Positions 1 through 6,922 of a DNA stretch of 10,817 bases are shown here, one piece after another. This stretch comes from Candidatus Magasanikiibacteriota bacterium (GTDB taxonomy: Bacteria > Patescibacteriota > Patescibacteriia > Magasanikbacterales > UBA922). The stretch is from NCBI GenBank assembly GCA_023246555.1, contig JAHFIC010000013.1:1-10817 (forward strand). Reading direction: 5' to 3'. Position 1 is the first letter of the stretch. Every line of letters starts with the position of its first letter. Position numbers and translations under genes: made by a program. Below the pieces are notes generated by a model. It had not been told where the DNA came from. It worked only from the letters and a program-made list of their open reading frames with translations, and searched no databases.

Positions 1-453
1 CCGGAACAGCACCATGTCTTGATACTCACGCTTTAATTTTTTTATCATGCCGAGAAGCCGCTCTGATTCATGTCCCACTTCGATTGTCATTGCCATCTGT
101 CCGTTGTCACTCGGGCCGTCCCCTTCGAGTTCGACCTCTGGTTTTCTTGCGCGTTTCCGATACACTTCAATGATATGATGACGCGCTATGGTATAGAGCA
201 GTGGACCAAAACTTCTGGCTTCTCTCCCCTTTTCTCCAATTAAATACTGCCAGCATTTAAGAAACACATCTCCTGTCACATCTTCCGCTTCTTGCTTGTG
301 GGACAATTTGAAAAAAACAAATCGATAGATCGGCCCAATATACATATCATAAAGACCCGCAAAGGCCTCTGGATCTTTTTCAACTTGCACCCGATACAAC
401 AGGCGTTTTTCTTCAAAAATATTCTTCATATATGAAGACGGTTTTGGCAACAA
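1..453 (-). CDS. ECF-type RNA polymerase sigma factor (3' end outside window)
   Basis: Sigma factors direct RNA polymerase to promoters; the ECF group has only regions 2 and 4. I translated the complement of this segment by eye and read an open frame running off the left edge (about 151 codons visible). Residues from about 17 to 62 look like region 2, with EAFAGLYDMYI, YRFVFFKL and the signature-like QEAEDVTGDVFLKCW. A charged linker follows (YRKRARKPEVELEGD), then the start of region 4 (ERLLGMIKKLKREYQDMVLFR) before the edge. The first ATG is at 429, but nothing like a Shine-Dalgarno precedes it, whereas AAAGGGAG lies 10 bases before an in-frame TTG at 453, so I take TTG as start; this adds eight residues. 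No anti-sigma gene is visible. It is divergent from the helix-turn-helix gene. ECF family is confident, target unknown. Confidence 0.85.
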   Translation of the reverse strand, partial: MLPKPSSYMKNIFEEKRLLYRVQVEKDPEAFAGLYDMYIGPIYRFVFFKLSHKQEAEDVTGDVFLKCWQYLIGEKGREARSFGPLLYTIARHHIIEVYRKRARKPEVELEGDGPSDNGQMAMTIEVGHESERLLGMIKKLKREYQDMVLFR

Positions 454-463
454 AATGTTACAG

Positions 464-471
464 CTCCCTTT
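464..471 (-). promoter_or_regulatory. Shine-Dalgarno that decides the sigma factor start
   Basis: On the minus strand AAAGGGAG lies 10 bases before a TTG codon at 453 and 34 bases before the first ATG at 429. This spacing favours the TTG start. Confidence 0.5.
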
Positions 472-497
472 GAATAGAGAGTAAAAAAACAGGACTG

Positions 498-525
498 AGT
501 ATAGCACAAAAACACAAAAAGTAAA
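498..525 (-). promoter_or_regulatory. Extended -10 promoter for the sigma factor gene
   Basis: The minus strand reads TGC-TATACT (506 down to 498), an extended -10 box with a near-consensus hexamer. A weak -35 (TTTACT, 525-520) stands 16 bases upstream. Transcription would start near 491, giving a leader of about 38 bases that includes the AAAGGGAG ribosome binding site. Confidence 0.55.
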
Positions 526-582
526 AAATAAAGCGAACAAAAATATATGCCCAAGGAAAACACTGCTCAAACTTTGATAAAA

Positions 583-606
583 TTTGTATATGCTATTGTA
601 TACATT
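583..606. promoter_or_regulatory. Operator copy 1 (imperfect)
   Basis: TTTGTATA, eight bases, then TATACATT. It has the same half-site length and spacing as the two perfect copies, with two mismatches at the outer end of the right arm. It lies about 77 bases upstream of the sigma factor -10 box and could act on either divergent promoter. The binding protein is inferred to be the neighbouring helix-turn-helix product. Confidence 0.5.
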
Positions 607-648
607 ATTTACATTAACCTGTAAATTCTTACTCCTGGAGACACCATT

Positions 649-672
649 TTTGTATACACTAGTTTATACAAA
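649..672. promoter_or_regulatory. Operator copy 2 (perfect inverted repeat)
   Basis: TTTGTATA-N8-TATACAAA, with both 8-base arms perfectly complementary. Its centre is 66 bases from copy 1 and 93 bases from copy 3. It lies upstream of the -35 box of the helix-turn-helix gene, where a bound protein could cooperate with copy 3 by looping or could activate. Confidence 0.65.
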
Positions 673-713
673 CTAGTCCAAAACAAAAATGAAATGAAAT
701 TATGGAGCAATTA

Positions 714-742
714 TTGACAAAAATCAGTAAATTTTGTATTAT
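714..742 (+). promoter_or_regulatory. Sigma-70 promoter of the helix-turn-helix operon
   Basis: TTGACA (714-719), a 17-base spacer, and TATTAT (737-742): near-consensus boxes at ideal spacing. Transcription would start near 749, giving a leader of about 23 bases with no evident Shine-Dalgarno before the ATG at 772. Confidence 0.75.
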
Positions 743-765
743 TTGTATATTCTTACCTATACAAA
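742..765. promoter_or_regulatory. Operator copy 3 (perfect), over the start of transcription
   Basis: TTTGTATA-N8-TATACAAA, with arms identical to copy 2 and a different central octamer. Its first base is the last base of the -10 box (TATTAT) and the predicted transcription start (about 749) falls inside it, a position typical of repression. It ends six bases before the ATG of the helix-turn-helix gene. Confidence 0.65.
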
Positions 766-771
766 AGTAAT

Positions 772-1056
772 ATGGAGAAAGAGATTGTCCGTGTATCCAT
801 TTCAGAAGCCGCAAGACTCTTTGGCGTGAATGCCCAAACCATACGTCGCGCGATCAAAACACAGGAAATCACCTACGTCGTTGTGGCTGGACGGTATAAA
901 ATAAACTTTGAAAGTCTGGTAAAATGGTCACAGACAAAGACAACGGTAAAAAACAAATCAAATAACTACGGCATCGGTCAGTATGTGGATAAGTGGAAAA
1001 TAAAAAACACCCTTTACTCTCCAAGTCCAAAAACGCTGCGAAAAAAATCATTATGA
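772..1056 (+). CDS. MerR/excisionase-like helix-turn-helix DNA-binding protein
   Basis: This 94-residue protein is probably a transcriptional regulator. Residues 8-31 (VSISEAARLFGVNAQTIRRAI) form a helix-turn-helix of the HTH_17/MerR type: the ISEAA helix, a GV turn, then the recognition helix QTIRRAIK. A wing-like strand follows (EITYVVVAGRYKI, 32-44). The basic C-terminal part (GIGQYVDKWKIKNTLYSPSP, 67-86) resembles a tail I recall from a small-regulator family in Patescibacteria, which argues that the frame is real to its stop although another frame is also open over its end. The TGA stop is part of an ATGA shared with the next gene. Three matching operators upstream suggest it controls its own promoter. 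A phage-type excisionase is less likely, since no integrase or att site is seen. Confidence 0.85.
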   Translation: MEKEIVRVSISEAARLFGVNAQTIRRAIKTQEITYVVVAGRYKINFESLVKWSQTKTTVKNKSNNYGIGQYVDKWKIKNTLYSPSPKTLRKKSL

Positions 1057-2795
1057 GCATATTCTCCGCTTGGTACAAGCGGCGGTATCACAGACACTAC
1101 GTTCATGCAAAAAAACTTTTTGTATTTGATCTTGGGCTTCTCGCAGCATCGATCATTCTTTTCTCTCTCGTTCTCTTTTGGTCGTTGTATGATCCGACCG
1201 TGCTCCGCAATGTGCACCTCCGCATGACCGGTCCCACCACGCGGATTCAAAGCGGTGACAGTGTCTCTTTTACTATCTCCTACAACAATGCAAGCGCTGT
1301 GGTATTGGACAATGCCTTTCTTACACTCACGATTCCTCCCGGGTTTATTCCAGAACAGCTTGCAACCCCTCGAATCCCTTTGGGCGATATACTGCCCAAA
1401 AAAGGTGGGGAAATCAAATTGCAGGGCAGATTCTATGGAACTCCAGGAGAATCAGTCCGTTTTACGGCCGCCCTGGTCTATACGCAAAAAGGAAACAATC
1501 GAGAGGAACTCCAGCGTGCTGCTCTGCTTTTCACGGCGCAAACTCCAGCGATTACCACTACCATCTCTGGTGGACCAAATATCATCGTCGGTGGACTTAC
1601 ACCGATCACGATAACGATAACAAATGTAAGTACAAACCCGACAACCGGTATTGAATTACCTCTCGGACTACCCCATGCTGGCATAACGATCATTGATCCG
1701 ACAGTTCATAATGGATTTATCCATGAAAACACCTGGAATATCGATCCGCTTCTCCCTGGGCAACAAGCAACCTTACAGGCGTTCATCACCACAGCAGCGC
1801 CGGAAAAAACAGGAACGCCACTCCAAGTCACGTTCCTTCCTGCAATGATGATAGGGAAAAGCCGGATACTTCAGGATGCAGCAACGCATACATTTACTCT
1901 GGTTGATCCGCATCTATCGTTTGAAGCGACATTTGACACTGCTCTCACAGCCAAGCCAGGCGATGTTCTTCCGCTTCACCTCATCATAAAAAATAGTGAA
2001 GCATTAAAAAATCTCTCCCTTCACATCCCAATTCCTGATGCGATTGTTGACACGAAACGCCTTGCGCTCATAAACACGGGGGTACTCGAGAATGGAATTT
2101 TCCGCCTGGACGCAAAAACCCTGCCCACACTATCTTTCATCGCGCCCGAGGACGTCCATACATTTGACGTCCTTATACCAATACGACCCAGCACAGATGG
2201 CGGCACGGATCTCACCTTAGCACTCACACCAAGAATCCGAGCGAGTCTCAAGAGTACAGGAGATACCGCCATTGTCGAAGCCAGTACCAAAACTCCCATC
2301 GTTCGTATCGGTACCACTCTGATTGCTACTGCGATGCTTCGATACTACACCGATGAAGGCGACCAACTCGGACGCGGCCCTCTCCCCGAAGAGACGGGCA
2401 AAGAAACTCGTTATGGCGCGATCCTCACGATACAAAACACGACGAGCAGAATTGCCGACATTGTTTTCTCCGCTATCCTTTCCAAGCACGCAATCTGGAC
2501 TTTCAAAACGAGTGTCAGCCAAGGACACCCCATCACTTACGCGCCAGACACCAGCCGGATTTCCTGGGGACTCGAGGCGTTGGAACCACACGATACCGTG
2601 ACACTTTTTATGGAGATCGGTTTTACTCCCACCGAAGATGAGCTCGGCCTCCCAGTCCCTCTTCTTACCGATATCGTCGTGACCGGCACCGATACATTCA
2701 CTGGAAAATCTGTTCTTTACCACAAAGAACAGCCGCTTGATACATCTCTTCCCGACGACATGATTGCGCGAGAAAAAATCAGAAACACCCCTTGA
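1053..2795 (+). CDS. Membrane-anchored extracellular protein with Ig/DUF11-like repeats
   Basis: This 580-residue protein is of unknown function. A short basic cytoplasmic tail (YKRRYHRHYVHAKK, 8-21) is followed by one membrane segment (about 22-45), so the remaining ~535 residues should lie outside the cell. That part looks all-beta, with several Ig-like or DUF11/CARDB-like units: phrases such as RIQSGDSVSFTISYNNAS, TLTIPPGFIP, GLTPITITITNVSTNP and LPLHLIIKNSEAL recur about every 110-150 residues. I see no cysteine and no enzyme motif. The same frame is open from a GTG at 993, but the ATG at 1053 overlaps the upstream stop as ATGA, implying translational coupling, so I prefer it. A scaffold, adhesin or S-layer-associated role is inference. 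The -35 box of the next promoter lies over its stop codon. Confidence 0.75.
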   Translation: MSIFSAWYKRRYHRHYVHAKKLFVFDLGLLAASIILFSLVLFWSLYDPTVLRNVHLRMTGPTTRIQSGDSVSFTISYNNASAVVLDNAFLTLTIPPGFIPEQLATPRIPLGDILPKKGGEIKLQGRFYGTPGESVRFTAALVYTQKGNNREELQRAALLFTAQTPAITTTISGGPNIIVGGLTPITITITNVSTNPTTGIELPLGLPHAGITIIDPTVHNGFIHENTWNIDPLLPGQQATLQAFITTAAPEKTGTPLQVTFLPAMMIGKSRILQDAATHTFTLVDPHLSFEATFDTALTAKPGDVLPLHLIIKNSEALKNLSLHIPIPDAIVDTKRLALINTGVLENGIFRLDAKTLPTLSFIAPEDVHTFDVLIPIRPSTDGGTDLTLALTPRIRASLKSTGDTAIVEASTKTPIVRIGTTLIATAMLRYYTDEGDQLGRGPLPEETGKETRYGAILTIQNTTSRIADIVFSAILSKHAIWTFKTSVSQGHPITYAPDTSRISWGLEALEPHDTVTLFMEIGFTPTEDELGLPVPLLTDIVVTGTDTFTGKSVLYHKEQPLDTSLPDDMIAREKIRNTP

Positions 2796-2820
2796 CAAAA
2801 CCCCTGTTTTGGTCTACACT
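2792..2820 (+). promoter_or_regulatory. Consensus promoter giving near-leaderless GT4 mRNA
   Basis: TTGACA (2792-2797), a 17-base spacer, and TACACT (2815-2820). Predicted transcription start is near 2827, only about six bases before the ATG at 2833, leaving no room for a ribosome binding site. The -35 box overlaps the TGA of the upstream gene. Confidence 0.7.
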
Positions 2821-2832
2821 TGGCTATTCTAT

Positions 2833-3984
2833 ATGCATATAGCCATGATCGGACAAAAGGGAATGATGAGCCCCAACGGCGGTGGCATTGAACGGCATGT
2901 GACCGAAATTTCGACGCGCCTCGCCGAGCTCGGCCATACGGTAACCGTCTATCGCCGATCGTGGTATCCGAAAGACGCCATCAGCATCTCTCTTCCATCC
3001 ATTCCAACGAAACATCTCGATACGATTACTCATACGTTTCTCGCCACCATCCACACACTATGGCGAATACGCCCAGAGATCATTCATTATCATGGTGTCG
3101 GTCCAGCGCTCATCTCATGGCTGCCACGCCTTTTTTCTCCTCGCACCAAAATTATCACCACCTTCCACTGTATTGATCGCGCCCATGAAAAATGGGGTGT
3201 TTTGGCTCGCGCCTTCTTGATGCTGGGAGAATGGATGGCGGTTATTTTCGCGCACGAAACAATTGTCGTGTCAAAAACACTTGAAACGTATGTTCACACC
3301 CGCTATCGTCAGACGCCGACCTATATCCCAAACGGCGCAACACTCTTGACCCATACGTCGACAAACGCGCTCCATCATATCGGCCTTGAATCCCAATCAT
3401 ACATTCTTTCCGTCACCCGCCTTATCCCCCACAAAGGGACATTGGAACTTATTTCCGCGTGGCTGGCACTTTCAACAGAGGCCCGAAGAGAAAAAAAATT
3501 GGTCATCGCAGGAAACGGATACCACACGGATGCGTATGTGCACACGCTAAAAAAACTTGCAGAAAACGATCCGGATATTCTCTTCACTGGCGCCCAATCC
3601 GGCGACACGCTTCGCGCCCTCTACACCCATGCGTACGCATTTGTCCACCCATCCCGAAGTGAGGGTATGCCCATCGCTGTACTCGAAGCCATGGGGGCAG
3701 GACTTCCGGTTCTCATCTCCGACATCCCGGAGCATAGAGAGCTTGGGTCAGATCCAACACACCTCGTACCGCTCTACCACTCGAACGCGCTCCTTCTCGC
3801 ATTATCACGCCTGATTCAAGAAAATCCCGCGCGTCTCAAAGAATCGGGAGAGAATAATCGACTCCGCGCGGCAGCCGCGTACAACTGGGAACATATTGTC
3901 CGAGATATCGCGCTTCTCTACACAAAGCAGGTTCATTCAGTGAACACGAGAATGTCATCTTTCCCGTCGAAATCAACATCTTGA
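2833..3984 (+). CDS. GT4 family glycosyltransferase
   Basis: A retaining GT-B glycosyltransferase that should transfer a sugar from a nucleotide donor onto a lipid-linked or nascent surface glycan on the cytoplasmic face of the membrane. It has 383 residues, normal for GT4. The N-terminal Rossmann half has MHIAMIGQKG and the glycine-rich acceptor-side loop NGGGIERHV (15-23). The donor half has the R/K pair in VTRLIPHKG (R196, K201), a strand VIAGNG (224-229), and the E-x7-E motif in SEGMPIAVLEAM (E277, E285). An open frame continues upstream to a TTG at 2764, but that would place the promoter inside the gene. The last ~17 residues are encoded opposite the end of the convergent hydrolase-like gene and look unconserved. 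Sugar and acceptor cannot be told from sequence. Confidence 0.9.
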   Translation: MHIAMIGQKGMMSPNGGGIERHVTEISTRLAELGHTVTVYRRSWYPKDAISISLPSIPTKHLDTITHTFLATIHTLWRIRPEIIHYHGVGPALISWLPRLFSPRTKIITTFHCIDRAHEKWGVLARAFLMLGEWMAVIFAHETIVVSKTLETYVHTRYRQTPTYIPNGATLLTHTSTNALHHIGLESQSYILSVTRLIPHKGTLELISAWLALSTEARREKKLVIAGNGYHTDAYVHTLKKLAENDPDILFTGAQSGDTLRALYTHAYAFVHPSRSEGMPIAVLEAMGAGLPVLISDIPEHRELGSDPTHLVPLYHSNALLLALSRLIQENPARLKESGENNRLRAAAAYNWEHIVRDIALLYTKQVHSVNTRMSSFPSKSTS

Positions 3985-5903
3985 GCAGCCACACCGCGAA
4001 GAACGCCCGCGCCCGAAGCAGACACAACAAAAAACGATGACTGCTCGCGACCGCGCGCGTCAAACACTTTCACGCGCGGTTGTTTTTTTTCCATCGCCGC
4101 GACAATAATTTCATTGCTGCTGTCTCCGTTCGTGTCGCCAAGTGCGACAAAAAGTCCGCCGCGCACACTCGCATCAAATGCCATCCACTCCCGAAACAAG
4201 CGCTGATTTTCTCCATAAATCCGAATCATTGGCTGGCCCCCGGTGCCAGGCGCAAGGACAATCGCTTCCTCACCCGCGCCTGGAACGACGCCAACTGCCG
4301 CTGTATACCCAAATGCATATGTGGCGCCGAGCGGCAGCCAATCTGCGCCAACACGTTCTCCGCTATAGGTATAGAAACGAAGCGGCTGTGCGCCAAAGGT
4401 CGGCGCCAGAAGCAATTTTTGCTTCCCGACTGTGAAAGAAAGATTTCCTAAAAAATTAGCCGTGTAGGGGTAGAGCTTCGTGAACAACAGTCCATCGTTC
4501 CGGGTCGCGATCAACTTATTTTTTGTCGCCCGGATGCTGTCCCTTTTGCCATCACCATTCATGTCGATTCTCCCTACCTGATCGCCACCGTTTCCCATAT
4601 CGTCAAAAGCAAAAAATCCATTTCGCGCGCGAGTGCCGTCCGCGTGAAAGAAACGAACAAACGCGCCGTTCGAATACGCCACATCGTGAAGCAAAGAAAA
4701 TGATTTCAAGAGCAAAAGCCCATCATGCTCAGGAAGACTGACACGAGAAACAATTGCGCCGTCGTTCACGACTCTATCGCCAACTCCGTGTATTTTTTCA
4801 TACTCGCCATCCAGTTCGACCACTTCGGTAAGAGACGTCGCGTTGACGAGTGCCAGGCCATGATCAAATTCCCTTTGCCAAACATCTACACCGAAATCTT
4901 TTGCGCCATGCAATGCCGAGGCCTCTCCGACCGGGCGACCCAAATCCGTTTCATACTCATCATACCGCCATAGCTGACCATGGTTGGTGTCGCCATAATC
5001 AAAGGAATAATAACCGTCTCCCATGAGTGTGGAAGCGAGTCCGAACCGCATAGTTTTATACTGCCGCTCATCTCCACGATTCGCCGTATTGGCATTGATG
5101 ATATTCACCGATGGGGAATAAATACGTTCTCGATTATAGGCGTAGGTCCGCATCGTCGGCGTCCAGGCTGGCGCGATAAAATTTTCAATCATGTTCCCGT
5201 TTAATTGATTCCGATACGCTCGAGTCGTGCCGTTTCCGACGAGAATAATCGGCTTCCCCGCGAGACGGCGCGTTTCGTCGTAGAGTGAGCGCATCCCCGC
5301 CTGCCACCGGAGATCGGCATCGGTGTCTTCTCGGCCGTTCCGATCGACATCAATGCCGGTTCGAACAAATGCGGTAATGCTATCCCAGGCGTTATCATAG
5401 AAAATTCCATCCCACAATCCGGAAGCAATGATTTCTTGTGCCGCAAATTCTGCCATGACCGTATTCATTTTTTTTCCCTGAATCGTTGGCGCGGCGTCTG
5501 ACATATTGAGGAGATACGTCCCCGGCCACCAGGTCAGTCGATTCCCGCGGGCATCAGCCAGATACCAATCGGGTTGAATCCGAGACGCCAAACGCCGACG
5601 CATGACAGACGATCCAGAAGCAGCGTCTTGGCGAATCTCCTGTGATGTCACATAGGCAAGAATAATAATCCGCGGATTCCAGTCTCGCATTTTTTTTATA
5701 AGTGTTGGAGATGTTGCTTGGGTCTCCATATCAAGAATCACCAGATCCCATAAAGCAAGCTCGCGTGCTTCAGATTCTGTCAGTTGCCATTTCAAAAAAT
5801 AATTCGCCGTGCGCGGAAAAACGCCCGGGGTATGCGCTGCCGAAACTGAATTGACAGAAAACAGACAGGAGACTAGAAAAAGAAGAACAATTGATCGCCT
5901 CAT
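3933..5903 (-). CDS. Exported glycoside-hydrolase-like protein (GHL15/GH114-like) with FG-GAP repeats
   Basis: This 656-residue protein probably cuts or binds a polysaccharide outside the cell. The N-terminus is a signal peptide (MRRSIVLLFLVSCLFSVNSVSA), cleavable after VSA at 22; LVSC at 10-13 also fits a lipobox, so a lipoprotein is possible. Residues ~30-330 read like the TIM-barrel of hypothetical family GHL15, related in style to GH114: LWDLVILDME (51-60), IILAYVTSQE (80-89), WYLAD (113-117), and GLWDGIFYDNAWDS (162-175), where D170 is a candidate catalytic residue. GIDVDRNGREDTDAD (183-197) resembles a calcium loop. The C-terminal ~230 residues hold FG-GAP/VCBS-type loops: DMNGDGKRD (447-455), DTNGDSSNE (590-598) and DVDFDGKDD (642-650). 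Its ATG overlaps the upstream GT4 stop as ATGA, so both are co-translated. The final 52 bases overlap the convergent GT4 gene. Substrate unknown. Confidence 0.75.
   Translation of the reverse strand: MRRSIVLLFLVSCLFSVNSVSAAHTPGVFPRTANYFLKWQLTESEARELALWDLVILDMETQATSPTLIKKMRDWNPRIIILAYVTSQEIRQDAASGSSVMRRRLASRIQPDWYLADARGNRLTWWPGTYLLNMSDAAPTIQGKKMNTVMAEFAAQEIIASGLWDGIFYDNAWDSITAFVRTGIDVDRNGREDTDADLRWQAGMRSLYDETRRLAGKPIILVGNGTTRAYRNQLNGNMIENFIAPAWTPTMRTYAYNRERIYSPSVNIINANTANRGDERQYKTMRFGLASTLMGDGYYSFDYGDTNHGQLWRYDEYETDLGRPVGEASALHGAKDFGVDVWQREFDHGLALVNATSLTEVVELDGEYEKIHGVGDRVVNDGAIVSRVSLPEHDGLLLLKSFSLLHDVAYSNGAFVRFFHADGTRARNGFFAFDDMGNGGDQVGRIDMNGDGKRDSIRATKNKLIATRNDGLLFTKLYPYTANFLGNLSFTVGKQKLLLAPTFGAQPLRFYTYSGERVGADWLPLGATYAFGYTAAVGVVPGAGEEAIVLAPGTGGQPMIRIYGENQRLFREWMAFDASVRGGLFVALGDTNGDSSNEIIVAAMEKKQPRVKVFDARGREQSSFFVVSASGAGVLRGVAAQDVDFDGKDDILVFTE
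4050..4090 (+). terminator. Possible rightward terminator inside the opposing gene
   Basis: ACCGCGCG (4050-4057) pairs with CGCGCGGT (4073-4080), and after TG come eight T residues (4083-4090). It would end the GT4 transcript about 70-105 bases past its stop, within the antisense of the hydrolase-like coding sequence. On the other strand it encodes part of a FG-GAP repeat, so the pairing may be partly fortuitous. Confidence 0.5.
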
Positions 5904-6922
5904 AGAGATTCATAGAGACTTTCCACTTCTTTCATCCACGTGTCAAAACCGAAATGCCGGCGCGCGTAATCACGAGCGCTTTCGCCAAGCCGTTTGGCAA
6001 AACCATGCTCGGTAAGAACTCTCCGAATCGCTTGCGCAAGCAGAGAGGTGTTATCGTGCGGCACGATCACACCGGTTTTTTCGTGTTCAATAAGTTCAAG
6101 CCCCGCCGCGTCGCTCGCCACAACGCATCTACCGGCCGCCATTGCCTCCATAACCACAAGACTTCTTCCTTCAAAGCGCGATGGCTGAACGACCATGTCC
6201 GCATGGCGAAGCGCCTCTGCCGTATTTCCAATCCCACACAACGCGACCCGGTCTTCTATCGCATGCAAGCGCGCATTTTTTAGAATGTCTGATTCAAGAC
6301 TCCCAACACCAAACACCGATAAACGCCACGGAAGGTCGGCACACATGGCAAGTGCCCGAAGCAAGATGTCGTGACCCTTTTGCCGCTCCAAGCGGCCAAG
6401 AGTAACAATCCTCCACACACCAGCTTCCGGAAGTGACGGCGGCGGGATATCTAAAAAACGATTCACTGGAACCGCATTATAAATCTTGTGAATTTTTTCT
6501 GGCAAGAGCTTCCACGCCGTACGGCAAAATGCTTCCACACTTCCGGCCACGGCGACAATCGCGTCCGCGCGCTTCAATATGCGTTTCCACATCATTCTCC
6601 GGAAGAACGACGTATGCGTTTCAATATTATGCTGGGTTGATATCCAACGGATGGAAGGATCCCAAAGTTTCAAACAATATCCAACAACATCAGCGCTGAG
6701 CATATGCGTATGCACAATCTGAGGTCGCCAACTCCTCACAAACGAAAACACTTGATTCGTTATCGTCGTACAGGAAAATGCTTTACGAAATTCTCCATCG
6801 CCGCGAACGCTTGCCACCGCCACCTCGACCTTGTTTTTGTCGCACCGGTTGGTATACTCGAGGATAAGTTGTTCGGCGCCGCCGACCGTAAACCGTGGAA
6901 TAATATGAAGGACTTTTTTCAT
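5900..6922 (-). CDS. GT4 family glycosyltransferase
   Basis: Second retaining GT-B glycosyltransferase of the locus, 340 residues from the ATG at 6922. It opens with MKKVLHIIPRFTVGGAEQLI, the GGAE loop (14-17) being typical of GT4 enzymes. IVHTHML (69-75) and ISTQHNIE (94-101) belong to the acceptor-side domain. The donor half has GRLERQKG (R177, K182), VFGVGSLE (203-210) and the E-x7-E motif in RFEGRSLVVMEAMAAG (E251, E259). The open frame extends 12 codons further to a TTG at 6958, but the -10 box lies there, so ATG 6922 is better; its leader would be about nine bases without a Shine-Dalgarno. The stop is shared as ATGA with the exported hydrolase-like gene, linking glycan assembly to an extracellular enzyme. 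Its first 18 bases overlap the divergent ligase gene. Confidence 0.9.
   Translation of the reverse strand: MKKVLHIIPRFTVGGAEQLILEYTNRCDKNKVEVAVASVRGDGEFRKAFSCTTITNQVFSFVRSWRPQIVHTHMLSADVVGYCLKLWDPSIRWISTQHNIETHTSFFRRMMWKRILKRADAIVAVAGSVEAFCRTAWKLLPEKIHKIYNAVPVNRFLDIPPPSLPEAGVWRIVTLGRLERQKGHDILLRALAMCADLPWRLSVFGVGSLESDILKNARLHAIEDRVALCGIGNTAEALRHADMVVQPSRFEGRSLVVMEAMAAGRCVVASDAAGLELIEHEKTGVIVPHDNTSLLAQAIRRVLTEHGFAKRLGESARDYARRHFGFDTWMKEVESLYESL
6831..6858 (+). promoter_or_regulatory. Probable promoter of the O-antigen ligase-family gene
   Basis: TATACT (6853-6858) preceded by TGG, an extended -10, with a weak TTGTTT (6831-6836) 16 bases upstream. The start would be near 6865, giving a leader of about 40 bases before the ATG at 6905. 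It sits inside the divergent GT4 coding sequence. Confidence 0.45.

Larger units (their letters stand above)
454..771. other. AT-rich divergent regulatory region
   Basis: This 318-base spacer between the sigma factor and the helix-turn-helix gene has no open frame I would call a gene. It holds a promoter in each direction and three inverted-repeat operators of one design. There is also a smaller palindrome, TTTACA-N6-TGTAAA at 608-625, and ACTAGT twice (658-663 and 672-677) around the middle operator. Confidence 0.7.

Noticed and set aside
608..625. TTTACA-N6-TGTAAA palindrome as a fourth operator
   Set aside because: Its arm sequence and spacing differ from the three matching operators, and short AT-rich palindromes are expected in this spacer.
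772..1056. Helix-turn-helix protein as a phage excisionase
   Set aside because: The fold type would fit, but no integrase, att repeat, tRNA or phage gene is nearby, and the operator set fits a chromosomal regulator.
2217..2798. 193-codon open frame on the minus strand opposite the surface protein
   Set aside because: It is the antisense of a well-supported coding sequence, has no recognisable domain, promoter or ribosome binding site, and its translation looks compositionally random.
3862..3880. GC-rich hairpin near the 3' end of the first GT4 gene as a leftward terminator
   Set aside because: The stem is short with a tiny loop and no T-run follows on either strand.
6704..6904. N-terminal extension of the O-antigen ligase-family protein
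   Set aside because: The 67 added residues are basic and hydrophilic, lie opposite the conserved part of the divergent GT4 gene, and precede the natural first membrane segment.
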